Assembly: GCA_965112735.1 (NCBI GenBank)
Contig: OZ218964.1
Span: 124,001-188,000, forward strand
Origin: Phaeosaccion multiseriatum
Taxonomy: Eukaryota > Ochrophyta, other classes
DNA: 64,000 nt
Direction: 5' to 3'
The translations under genes and the position numbers were made by a program. Below the pieces are notes generated by a model. It ran no database searches, had not been told where the DNA came from, and was given only the letters and a program-made list of their open reading frames with translations. Positions 33,874 through 44,071 of the stretch are shown in pieces (the stretch's first letter is position 1; the number at the start of each line of letters is the position of its first letter).

Positions 33874-34848
33874 ATGTCCAGCTTTCATTCCACGTCTTTA
33901 GCTGCTCCGATCGTGCACAGCGACTACCCGCATGAGGCCAGCAGCGAGCCACGTGGAACAAGGCGAGCAGGAGAGGAGAGTGGAAGCAAGGGGGAGGAGG
34001 AGACGGAGCGGCAGTGTTGCATATTCTCGCAAGCGTGGCGGGATGCCGTGCTCGACGGCGAAAGTAAGAAGACGACCAAGCGCGGAGAGTTTGACTTCCT
34101 TCTTGATCCCTACAACAGAATGCTGCTCGTGCTACGATGGGACCTTTCGAGCCAGTGCTATCTCATCCACCACGTCTGCCGCACCACCGAGCGACTGTTG
34201 GGATACTCTTGTGAGAGGCTCAAGGGCCGTAGCATGGAGGTGCTGGGAGATCGCTCCAAGGCCACCGACACGGCTGTGTTCGACAGGCTACTCCTCTCGC
34301 TCAGGAAGGGTCCTACACCCTCAGTGTCCGGGCACCAAGGCCAAGGAGGAGGGCGAGGGGGGGACACGCAGAGAGACGGACAAGAAACTGTGCCGAAGCA
34401 GCAGCAGCAGCAGCAGCAGCAGTACCAGGAGCAGCAGCAGGCAGAGGAGCAAGAGGAGGGCGTGATTGGCATGAACACACCAGGAGAGGCGGGCACCGTG
34501 CACTTTAGCGGGTACCTGAATCTGTACACAGCGGGGGGCAAAGCGTTCAGCAGTTTCACCACGGTGGACGACATCGCCGACGGCTTGGCTCTGTGTAAGA
34601 TTCAGCACGCGTCCTATCTCGGCTACTCCCACATCCCGGTCGCCAGAGAGAGCTTTATCGAGAGAGGCACTCCCCCGAGCCGCCGCCCCAGAGCCAAACG
34701 CAGGAGCAGAGCGGCGACGCCACAGCCGGCAGCAGCAAATACCAAGGAGGCCGCGACTTGTGAAGGTGTGAAGAGTGGAGAGAGGCAAGAGAGTAGAATC
34801 AGTAGTGCGGCTGTGATCTCTCTCTTCCCCCAAAAGACGGGAGGATGA
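33874..34848 (+). CDS. PAS-like domain protein of unknown function
   Basis: Single exon, 324 residues. Residues 60-150 have a PAS-like pattern: FDFLLDPYNRMLLVLRWDLS, CRTTERLLGYSCERLKGRSM, and the helix DTAVFDRLLLSLRKG. The fold then seems interrupted by a Gln/Gly-rich insert (155-190) before a continuing strand pair (FSGYLNLYTAGGKAFSSFTT). The C-terminus is Arg/Lys/Ser-rich, with a possible nuclear signal (RRPRAKRRSR). PAS domains sense ligands or mediate dimers; no partner domain is present. Assignment is pattern-based. Confidence 0.6.
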   Translation: MSSFHSTSLAAPIVHSDYPHEASSEPRGTRRAGEESGSKGEEETERQCCIFSQAWRDAVLDGESKKTTKRGEFDFLLDPYNRMLLVLRWDLSSQCYLIHHVCRTTERLLGYSCERLKGRSMEVLGDRSKATDTAVFDRLLLSLRKGPTPSVSGHQGQGGGRGGDTQRDGQETVPKQQQQQQQQYQEQQQAEEQEEGVIGMNTPGEAGTVHFSGYLNLYTAGGKAFSSFTTVDDIADGLALCKIQHASYLGYSHIPVARESFIERGTPPSRRPRAKRRSRAATPQPAAANTKEAATCEGVKSGERQESRISSAAVISLFPQKTGG

Positions 34849-35276
34849 CAGGAAAGAAGTAGTGGTAAGGCAGAAGGAACAGACGAAAAGAGCAACTGGA
34901 CGGTGGAAGTAAAGATATTGAAAGCGCCCGTCGTGCAGGTGACTGGGCGGGAGGGAAACCTAGGTCGCAATCTTGTAATTCACATTAAAGATGAAGTACT
35001 TGCTCGCTCTCGGTTTTCGGCTCTTTTTATACAATATCAATGAGCGAAGCGGCGGTCGCGTCTAGGCAACCCTCTCTCTCTCTCTCTCTCGTTCAGCTCG
35101 CCAATTCGCATACACCAATGAGCCACCCGAGGGATGGGCAACTTTGTTGACAGGCGAGGTGCTGCACGAGGTGGGCCCCTCATCGGCTCCAAAATGCCAT
35201 GCCCCCACTGTGCCCAATGCGTCTCACGCACGTGTCCCTCTCCTCCCTCTGCATGCTGCTGCGTCCTGCCCTTACT
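34849..35276. other. Intergenic region between convergent genes
   Basis: 3' flanks of the PAS-like and cL38 genes. Contains a short (TC)n at 35071-35090 and an AT-rich stretch near 35020-35040. No gene seen. Confidence 0.55.
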
Positions 35277-36556
35277 CTATGCGACCACGTCCGGAACCAC
35301 AGCCTCGGCCTCCTCCTCCTTAGCTGCTACTTCGTCCAAGACGGTCTCTGCTACCACCGGCGCCTGTGCCTCCTCCTTGGGCTTCATCTCACCCCTGTCC
35401 GTCCTCGCTCTGCTGAGAGCCATCTTCTGATTTCGAGTAAGCTTGACCACCTCCTTGACAGGCTGGACCTTGGGCGGCAGGTGGCCCGTGACTGTGTACA
35501 CGGGAATGCCCAAGCAAGCGCCGTTGGTCATAACCACCTCATCGTAAACTGCGGGCTTCCTGTTTCTGTCTGACGCGCGAGACTGAAAGAAGGGCACACA
35601 GACGGACGGATGGATCGGATGGACAGATAGAAAGAAGCAAGCAGAGCAGAGCGTCGTTAGAAGTGAATGAGGCTTGGGGTCCATGCCGCAGCCACGCGTT
35701 TGGGTGAACCGGTTGGGCTAAAACGTCAAGCCGCTGACTGACACCAGACATGAAACGAAATACTCAGGCTGTGCTCTCGGTACCAACGTACGCTGTATCG
35801 GAGAGGCTTCGTCCAACCCAGCCACCTCATTTCATCTCCCTCTCCTCCCGTATCCTCGCTGCTGACAAAGCACCCCCCCCCCTCCCTCCTTCTGTGACAT
35901 CTCTTTCAGAGCAATCCATCCCTTCTCTACGCACCTTCCTAGGCCGTGTCTTGACGTGCTTCTTCGTGGCTTTCCACTGGACGTGTTTTGCCATCTGCAA
36001 CTGACCCCTCTGGCCACGAGGAGTGCGTTGCTGCTGCACGCCTGTGTTCCACAGAGGAGGGGCGAAGTTGAGGAGAAGCGCAACAGCAGCAGCAGCAGCA
36101 GAAGAAGCAGCAGCAGCAGCAACAGCATTGGCAAGAATCAGAGAAAGGAAGCATACTACTACAAGTAGACCGGCAAAGTTTTGCCCATCCAGCTGCATGC
36201 ATGCCAGCATTGGTCGTTGGTCTCCAAGGGTAGAACTCGACAAATGGTCGCGCAGGCAAACGGATGGCGCATACAGAAGGCCAATACACAGACAGCGCAG
36301 AATTCTTCTTGCTCTACCGGTTAGATGCCATGGCGAGAGAGGGCATACAGAGAATAGGTAGGAGAGCAGCAGCAGTGGTAGTAAGGAGCCAGAGAGGCGC
36401 CGATGAAGAAACCGTCCAGGCGGCCCTCAGTCATTGCCACGCCGCCACGCTCCTCGCCACGAACTCACCCTGCTGCGTGGGCACCAGTGCGGGCATAAAG
36501 GCCGCCGCCGAAGCCAGCGCCATGCACAGGGCTACGACATAGCAGACGCCTCCCAT
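35277..36556 (-). CDS. Plastid ribosomal large-subunit protein cL38 (PSRP6-like), nucleus-encoded, 3 exons
   Basis: Exons: 36556-36469, 36041-35935, 35582-35277; 166 residues. Residues 1-22 are a signal peptide (MGGVCYVVALCMALASAAAF) ending in the ASA-type site with Phe at the first transit-peptide position, the hallmark of import into secondary plastids of ochrophytes. The mature start contains WKATKKHVKTRPRK and then SRASDRNRKPAVY. This 'KaT..H.KTRPRK...D..RkP..Y' block is the signature of plant PSRP6, a plastid-specific protein of the 50S ribosome. The remaining 90 residues (NGACLGIPVYTV onwards, acidic end) are an extension not known from plants. The family call rests on that block and on the targeting peptide. 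Confidence 0.75.
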
Positions 36557-36847
36557 CTCGCTCACTCCTCTCCTCAGACCTGTTTGATTTCTCCTGTAGG
36601 GGGGCGCAGGCAAGGGGAAAGGCGAAGGAGGCCGTCAGCAGCGGCTCGGTAGCCAAGGTATTCTCCACACGAAGCAAACTTACCACGGGCTGCTACACAC
36701 TCCTCCTTCTTCCTTTGAACCAGCGCCGCTCGACTCCTCATACGACATTTCCCGGGGGGTGCGCCCATAGGATTCCAAATGAATGACCATTTGTGACTTG
36801 AAGAACTAACACGTTAACTTTGCTCTCCCGCCAAGAGACGGGACGCC
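36557..36847. promoter_or_regulatory. Divergent promoter region, cL38 and pyridoxal kinase genes
   Basis: 291 bases between the two start codons; contains an AT-richer stretch (36770-36825). No specific site recognised. Confidence 0.4.
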
Positions 36848-38661
36848 ATGGCCCCGCTTCCAGCGGGCAACGGACAGGAGGGAGCGGAGGAGGAGGGGGA
36901 CCTCAGAGTCTTGTCGATTAGCTCCCACGTGGTGCGGGGCTATGTCGGCAATAAAGCCACGACGTTTCCTCTCCAGCTGCTGGGCATTGAAGTGGACCCC
37001 ATCAATGCCGTCTCATTCTCCAATGGAACCCAGGTAAGTTACCTCCAAAGAAAGAAGGGAGAGAGAGAGACAAGCCTCTTAATTTTTAGTCTGCCGCTGC
37101 CATTCGCTATCCAGTTTAGCGTCTGCGAAGGCCAGCAGCTGAAGGCGGAGCAACTCGTGTCGCTTGTGGATGGACTCGAAGCCAACGGTCTCTTGCAGGG
37201 ATATTCTCATCTACTCACGGGCTTTTTGGGCACGGTGGAAGTTGCAAAAGAGGTAAGAGAGGAGGTACAGCACCAATCGACTCGCTCCTCATTGCCCACT
37301 CTTCCCCTTCTCTTGCTTCGACCGTCTCTTAGATCTTGCCCACCTGTCCAACGCATCCTTACTGTTGCCGTCATCTCTTCTCTTCCCCTTTGCCGGCTCG
37401 ACGAAGTAGATTGCCGGCATCTTCGATCGAATGAGAGCGGTCAATCCGGACGTCACCTTTCTGTGCGATCCGGTGAGTAGTGCATGCGCACGACCCCATC
37501 CCCTGCCTCACTCGATCCCGCTTGCTGACGTGCGTGCCCGCCAGTTCTCTCTCACTTATGCATGTTTGGGGGAAATCCATCTCGAACCCAGGTGCTGGGC
37601 GACGACGGAGAGATGTACTGTGACACCCAAGATTCTCGGGACCTCGTGGCGCTGTATCGAGACACGCTCGTTCCCCTCGCTACCACAGTCGTGCCTAACG
37701 GCTTCGAGGTGCTGTATTGTGCTTCGAGGTGCTGTATTGTGCTATACACTAGCGCCAGCAGGAGGGGTACCTATGTACATTCCTACCTACCTACTTGAGG
37801 GAGAGAGACAATAGCAAACTGCTCTTTCACGGCACTTACTAACCTGTGGGTTGTGCTTCTTCTAAGATGCTCCGGTCACCCACCCACCTCCTTCTCCATT
37901 GCCACGGGCCCTTCTCGCTGACCGTGCTTCTCAGGCGGAGCTGCTCACAGGCATCTCCATTAGGACACGTGACGATGTGCAGCGCACGGCACGAGCCCTG
38001 CACGCTCTTGGCCCCGAGACGGTGGTCATTACGAGCGCCCACACCCCAGAGAGTGGCACTGACAGCGCCGCTAACAGCATCACTACGTACGCGAGTCGCC
38101 GATGCCACTCCTCGTCAGCAGCGGTGGGAATCAGCAGCAGCAGCAGCAGTAGTAGGGGCGAACAGGGGGGTAGCTGTCCTCCTTCGCCGCCACCACCGTC
38201 CTTTGACACGCACGAGGTGAAGCAGGCCCTCTATCCTGTGCCGTTCACAGGCACTGGCGATCTGATGGCCGCCCTCCTGCTGGCGTGGTTCGCGAGGTGA
38301 GTCTCCCGAAGCGCCGAGACGCTTCTTCCTTGTCCTGACGCTCGCTCCCTGTCTCTCGGTCGGGCTCTCTTTTCGGCTTGCCCCCCCTGGCTCTCTCCCC
38401 CCCCCCCTCCCTCCCTTCCTCCCCTCTTCCGTTGGCACCCTTCATCGTACTTGTCTCATCAGAATGCCCAACGACCTCCGTGGCGCCCTCGAGCGAGTGT
38501 GTGCCACCCTTCGGGCCGTCGTTGGCCGCACCTTCGAGGCTCTGCCGGAGTGGCCCCTGCCCTTGCCTCCCGTGGGCAGCTCCCTCGCGCCCCCTCCCTC
38601 GCAGTGTGAACTGCTCCTGGTGCAAAGTAGGCACGACATTGAGCACCCTCCGCTGCTCTGA
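36848..38661 (+). CDS. PDXK: Pyridoxal kinase, 6 exons
   Basis: Exons: 36848-37033, 37115-37252, 37410-37472, 37592-37708, 37935-38296, 38463-38661; 354 residues. It phosphorylates vitamin B6 vitamers to PLP in the salvage pathway. Matches to eukaryotic pyridoxal kinase in order: RVLSISSHVVRGYVGNKA, NAVSFSNGTQ, YSHLLTGFLG, DVTFLCDPVLGDDGEMY, LVPLATTVVPNGFEAELLTG, ALHALGPETVVITSA, and the catalytic anion hole FTGTGDLMAALLLAWFAR with the general-base Asp. The end (QSRHDIEHPPLL) also matches. Between the VVITSA strand and the catalytic loop lies a Ser/Gly/Pro insert (about residues 205-240) absent from animal enzymes. The donor of intron 4 is duplicated in tandem (see findings). Confidence 0.96.
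37702..37741. repeat. 20-bp perfect tandem duplication across a splice donor
   Basis: CTTCGAGGTGCTGTATTGTG occurs at 37702-37721 and again at 37722-37741. Each copy carries the GAG|GTGCTG donor of pyridoxal kinase exon 4. Confidence 0.95.
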
Positions 38662-39906
38662 TGCACGCACACACGCACGCACGCTCGCACACCTTTGCCC
38701 TCCCTGGTCTTGCGCACGACGGGCTTCGCTCTGCGCTCCCTTTGCTCTACGGCGTATACCGGACGTGGAGGACGTCCTCCTGCACACATCCTCCGGTGGA
38801 GAGGCAGCACTACTTGGGTGAAGGGCAGGACCGAGGGGGTGAGTCCTCATTTCCGGGCCTCGGAGGATTCCAGTCCTCGCCTTTGGGACCAATTGCTCGC
38901 TGCCTGCAGATCTATCCGAGGGCTGGAGATGATTCGTCGCTAGGGGATGAGGTGACTCGACTGACCAGGAGGGGCACTCGAGGCCGAGAATGAGAGGTCA
39001 GGGGAGAGACTAGGCAGGAGGAAGTCGACACTGTATGGAAGTGCATTCACCGGAGAACCCCACCACCACCACCACCAGTAGCAGTAGAAGCAGGGAGGAA
39101 GTAGGTGTGCCGTGAGATTGAAGCCAAGCAAAATGGGTCAGAGTCAAGGGGTCAGGGTCTAAGCACGGCTGAGAGTGAGGGTCGCCTTGTTTCTCTTCTC
39201 GAATCGAGCGTGACTTGCCGTGTGCGTCTCTATCCCCTCGTGGCAGATGTCTAGCAACGCTGACACGGTGGTGCTGGAGACAAGAGGAGAAGCAGGCACA
39301 AGACCTCAGGCAGTCAGGCAGGAAGGTCGACCCCTGACGTGCTATCTGCTATCGACAGCGTCAGCCGGCGTGCTATCTGCTATCGAGAATGTGGTCGATG
39401 GTCGGCCCTGGAAGAGGTTATCAGATTACTGATTACGGCCGGCGCAGCCGGCCTGATTACTGATTACGGCCGGCGCAGCCGGCCTGATTACTGATTATGG
39501 CGCCAGCCGGGCCTGATTACTGACTATGGCCGGCGCCAGCCGGGTCTGATTACTGATTATGACCGGCGCCAGCCGGCCTGATTACTGATTATGACGGGCG
39601 CTAGCCGGCCTGATTACTGATTATTGGCGCCAGCCGGCCTGATTACTGATTATGACCGGCGCACACTGTAACCTCTTCCAGGGCCGACGATGGCACGTCA
39701 GGGGTCGAAGGACGGGCCGTAGCAGCAGCAGCAGCGAGAGCACAAAGAGTGGAGCAGCCGCGTTGCGGTCAAGGAGGGGCAGAAAGTTGTTTTTGTACAA
39801 GTTCCGTGTATTTACGCTAACCATCGACTTCGACCTGAAGGGAAGAGGGGGAGAGAATGATGAAACAATGAATCTGAACCTACGGATTTAGAAGAAATAA
39901 ATGTGT
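38662..39906. other. 1.2 kb without a supported gene; contains an inverted-repeat element
   Basis: Downstream of pyridoxal kinase. The central part is the inverted-repeat/minisatellite element at 39327-39708. Outside it, no coding exon is recognised; (CCA)n lies near 39059-39077 and a short CAG run near 39719-39735. Confidence 0.55.
39327..39708. mobile_element. Putative non-autonomous element: nested inverted repeats around a GC-rich minisatellite
   Basis: Outer 16-bp inverted repeat TCGACCCCTGACGTGC (39327-39342) with its reverse complement at 39693-39708. Inner 20-bp inverted repeat GTCGGCCCTGGAAGAGGTTA (39401-39420) with its reverse complement at 39669-39688. Between the inner arms are about eight units of about 32 bp, each containing TGATTACTGATTA and a GCCGGCGC..GCCGGC palindrome. 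The left arm also contains a doubled TGCTATCTGCTATCGA. No transposase frame is present. Confidence 0.55.
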
Positions 39907-40848
39907 TCACTCCTGTGCATGTAGAGGAGCAGTAGCAGCAGCAGCAGGTGCGACAAAGACGCGATACTTTCCTCTCCGCTGCTCTGCTCTTGGGCCCTCC
40001 TTTCGCGTCCTCCCTTCAGCAAGGCTACTGCTATTGCTATTGTACGACCAGCAGTAGAAACTCTCGTTCGGGCAGATGAGGGAGCAGACCCCCCCCCGCG
40101 GCACCAACACCGGCGGCGTGTGAGGAGAGCCTGGCGACGTTGGTGGACTGCCCATTGTCCGCCCTACCCTCCTCGGCTGGCGGGGTGGAGGTTGGAGAGC
40201 CCGGTGCGGATGGTAGTGGTGTCCAGCGCTCTCCCCAGCACAGGCCGGAGCAGTCTTCGGCCTAGCCTCTTCTTGCGACGAGCCCGTCTTTGGCCCCCAC
40301 GGGCAGGCGTGGATGGGAGCGCTGCCCCCGCCACCCCCCTTGCTGGTAATTCCCCCGCTGCCCCCCCCGCCGGTCCCACAACTCATGGAGGACAGCAACG
40401 TGTCGTTTAGTTGGGAGGTGCCGCTGCTCCTTCTGCTTCGGTTCATGGTGTCTGTGGTCCTTCTCCTCTTTGTCGAGGAGCCCTCGCGGGACAACATCTC
40501 ATTCTTCGCCCGTAGTGAATGAATTTGCCAACTCAAGGCGGGCAGTGCAGGGACCACACCGGATGGCGTGTGAGTACACGCTGGAATCCGGCCTACCACC
40601 ACCGCGTCCTTCATGCAGCTGGGCCCAACCTTGTTCCTACTGTGCGGGATGTCGTGCTGCTTCGAGTCAGCAGAGCTCCGGATCTGCCGAACCAGCTCAT
40701 GGCGGTGCCTTAGAAAAAAGTCTTGCTCCAAGCGCAGCTTGTCGGTGGCGAAGCTCTTGCTCTGGGCCGTGTGCGCCAGGAAGAAGGCGTGCTCTTGGCG
40801 CTGCGTCTCAAGCACGAAGCTCGTGGTACCCTGCCGCTGCAGAGTCAT
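39907..40848 (-). CDS. Hypothetical protein, single exon
   Basis: 313 codons from the ATG at 40848; the frame is open further upstream but that part overlaps the start of the carboxypeptidase gene and is Ala-repeat. The first 110 residues look like genuine protein (MTLQRQGTTSFVLETQRQEH, then KLRLEQDFFLRHRHELVRQI), probably helical. The rest is Gly/Ser/Pro/Arg-rich and ends in APLHAQE. No domain recognised. It lies head to head with the carboxypeptidase gene (215 bases between starts). Confidence 0.45.
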   Translation of the reverse strand: MTLQRQGTTSFVLETQRQEHAFFLAHTAQSKSFATDKLRLEQDFFLRHRHELVRQIRSSADSKQHDIPHSRNKVGPSCMKDAVVVGRIPACTHTPSGVVPALPALSWQIHSLRAKNEMLSREGSSTKRRRTTDTMNRSRRSSGTSQLNDTLLSSMSCGTGGGGSGGITSKGGGGGSAPIHACPWGPKTGSSQEEARPKTAPACAGESAGHHYHPHRALQPPPRQPRRVGRTMGSPPTSPGSPHTPPVLVPRGGVCSLICPNESFYCWSYNSNSSSLAEGRTRKEGPRAEQRRGKYRVFVAPAAAATAPLHAQE

Positions 40849-41063
40849 GCTACTCCTCACCCCTCCCCGATCGTGCTCGAGAGTGGTTTGCAGCAGCAGG
40901 AAAGGGAGGGATCGACAATGGAAGGAAAGGGTCCATCTGCTGCCATCTGAAACGTCAAAGATGGGGGGGATACGACAACAAACACGCGATAGTAGAGGCT
41001 CATAGAAGACGGGCAATGACCAAGACGTCGGCCCGCGCGGGGGCGAGGGGAAGCTGAGGATTG

Positions 41064-41241
41064 ATGATGGGCGCAGAGCCAATTTCGTGTCGAAGGGGGG
41101 GCTCAAAGCGAAGTGCAGCAGAGAATGCGGCAGGGCAGCACCAGCACCAGCAGTACCAGCACCAACAACAGCCGGAGGAGGAAGAGCAAAAGAAACAGGT
41201 TGAGCAGAAGCAGCAGCAGAAGCAGCACCAGCAGCACAATC

Positions 41242-41300
<59 letters not shown>

Positions 41301-42703
41301 TTGCAAGGAGAGGATGAGTACAACAGCACGACGACGGCGGAACGTGAAGTGGATTGCAAAGGGGAGAGCCCCCCAAGAAGTCCGATCACCGAGGAGTGCG
41401 ACAGCAATCTCTGCGACGAGGCGCAGCCGGAGAAGCACAGTCCCCAAAGGGGGGGCAGGGCACCGCGAAAGAGGACGTACATTGACGGGTACCTCGACAA
41501 GCTCGAGCTGCGATCAAGACGGAGGGGCGTATGGCAGAATAGGGGAAAGTGCAGGTACGGGATCGCTATGATGGTGGTGTAGGCTATACGGCGCGACGCC
41601 CCTGTCCTGTTGTGATGGTCGAGGACTTTGCTCTCCCCAGGATGTTTAAAAAGGGGAGGCACACGTATACACGGGTACACACATCCATCTCCGCGCTTTT
41701 CTGAGCCATTCTTTCTCCACAGATTCCATCCCTCTCTGCCTCTCGTGCTTGCTCTTGGATCATTCTCGGGACTATTCTCGCTTCCTCGCAACTCTGGCAC
41801 CCCCGATCCATCTCAACAACCCCTTTGCTCTTGCTGGCCCTTTGCTCTTGCTGCGTCTCAGATTCCTTTCCAGTCCTGCAGCTACAGGTGTCCCAACGCG
41901 AATGCAGCATCTGCCGGTGGTGGACCATGTGGTGGACCGCTCCAAACACAGTGAGTATACCGTACCGCACACGAACGGGGGGCGAGCTCGCCCTCCTCTT
42001 CACCAGGGGAGGGAGGCAAGGAAAGGGCTTTTGCTCGAGCTCCTCTGGGGGTAACCCCCACACCTGCATCCACGCCTACACCTACACCCTCCCCCCCCCT
42101 CCGCGTGTCAGCTGACCACTCCTTCCCCTCCTCTCCCCTCCCATTGCTGTGTGCACCTCTCTATCCCTGTGTGCCTGTGCTTCTACAGGTCACGTGGAGA
42201 ATACCGATGTTGCCTTCGGTGTGAGCGTTATGGACCCCGGTGCACACGCGGAGGTCGAGGCTACCAAGAGAGAGGTGGGTGTGCGGAGGCACGAAGGCTT
42301 GTCCCGGTGTCAAACAGCTCTAGGCATCAGAGGCATTGGAATCTGAGACGAGAGTACATATACCCCCTCCTCCTCCTCCTCCTCCTCCTCCTCCTCCTCC
42401 TCCTCCTCCTCCTCCTCCTCCTCCTCCTCCTCCTCCTCGTCCTCCTCGTCCTCCTCCTCCTCCTCCTCCTCTACTTCTCTACTTCTCTCAGGGCGACGTG
42501 AAGCTGCAAGTGGTGTTCACATACGAGGACCTGTATACCTTCTCCCGCATCCTCCGGCCCGACACACTCGCGTTCAACTCGCACTTTGAAGGCGGAAACC
42601 TTCAGTCGGCGGCGAGAGTCTTCGCCTCATCATCGGAGACGCAGAGGAAAAGGTGGCAGGTGAGGGCATTAGAGAGGGAGACAGAGCGAGATAGAGAGAG
42701 TGA

Positions 42704-42735
<32 letters not shown>

Positions 42736-43003
42736 AAGAGAAAAGGAGAGCGAGAAAGGAGAGGTCGAGAGAGATGCGTAGATAGAGGGAGGACGGGCGG
42801 AAGTAAGAGCGAACAGCGCACCTACATTCACCTGTTCCCCACGGCGGAAAGGTCCTTTGCACCTCTTGGCGCCGCGCGGCTTTGTGCCGCTCCTTCTTTC
42901 GCGGCGGTTCCGACCTTCACTGACATGGACCTGATACACTGCTTCTCCCTTCCTCCCTGTCTGCCCATAAACCTCTGTCTGTCTATGTGTCTGCTCATAC
43001 ACC

Positions 43004-43042
<39 letters not shown>

Positions 43043-44011
43043 GTCTGCCTGTCTGCAGGAGTACGATGTGGACCTCCACTCTGACGTATACCTGAGCAAG
43101 CACCGGCCCAAACCCAAGCAGGACCCGGGCCATCAGTGGTTCTACTTTAGCGTGTCCAATACACAGGAGGGCACCAAGGTCAGGTTCAACATCAACAATC
43201 TCGGTAAGAAGCAAGAGAGTGGGTCTCTCTTTACTAAGAGAGAAGAGAGAGAGGAAGGGGGAGAGGGAGCTCACTCAGGATTGAGTGTTGTGTTGAGAAC
43301 AACATCAAGAGAGGCCCACTTCCTCCCTCCCTCCTCTCGTTTCGATCCCTATACAGGAAAACCGGAGAGTCTTTACAACCAGGGCCTAAAGCCTCTCGTG
43401 TGGAGCACCAAAGCCGCAAAGGAGAGGGGGATAGGCTGGCATCGGGCGGGCGAGCAGGTGGGCCGAGGCAGGCAGCCCTCCCGGCCTTGTACCAGGAAGG
43501 GGAGGGTCCCTCCCCACTTAAGTAGATGGGTAGCCTTTCCTGGGGAGGATGTGTGGGACCCTCTTCTCTTTCGCTCTTGCGGCCTTTTCTATGTTTTGCC
43601 ACCATGGCATTGCACACATGCACACACACGCACCCACGCACACACAAGCACTCACGCGCGCGAACACGCACCCACCCACACACACACATACATTGGCAGG
43701 TCCGGTATTATCGAAACAAGCGCCGGAAGAGCGCGGGAGGCGGTACCTACTTCACACTCACCTGGACCCACTGCTTCGAGGCCTCCGGAGATACCCTCTA
43801 CTTCGCACACAGCTGTCCCTACCTGTACACAGACCTGCAGCGCTGCCTGTCCCGTCTGGCCTTGGCTGACGCCGAGCAGAGCCGCAACATTATGCGAGTA
43901 AGCACGCTATGCCGCTCGCTGGCGGGGAACGCGCTACCTTGCGTGACCATCACTGCGCCAATTCGAGATGTAGACAAGGCGAGGGAGAGACCGGCACTCA
44001 TCCTCACGGGC

Positions 44012-44071
<60 letters not shown>

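Noticed and set aside
39907-41376. Extending the hypothetical minus-strand gene to 489 codons
   Set aside because: The upstream part is an Ala run from the CAG tract of carboxypeptidase exon 1, which is better supported on the plus strand.
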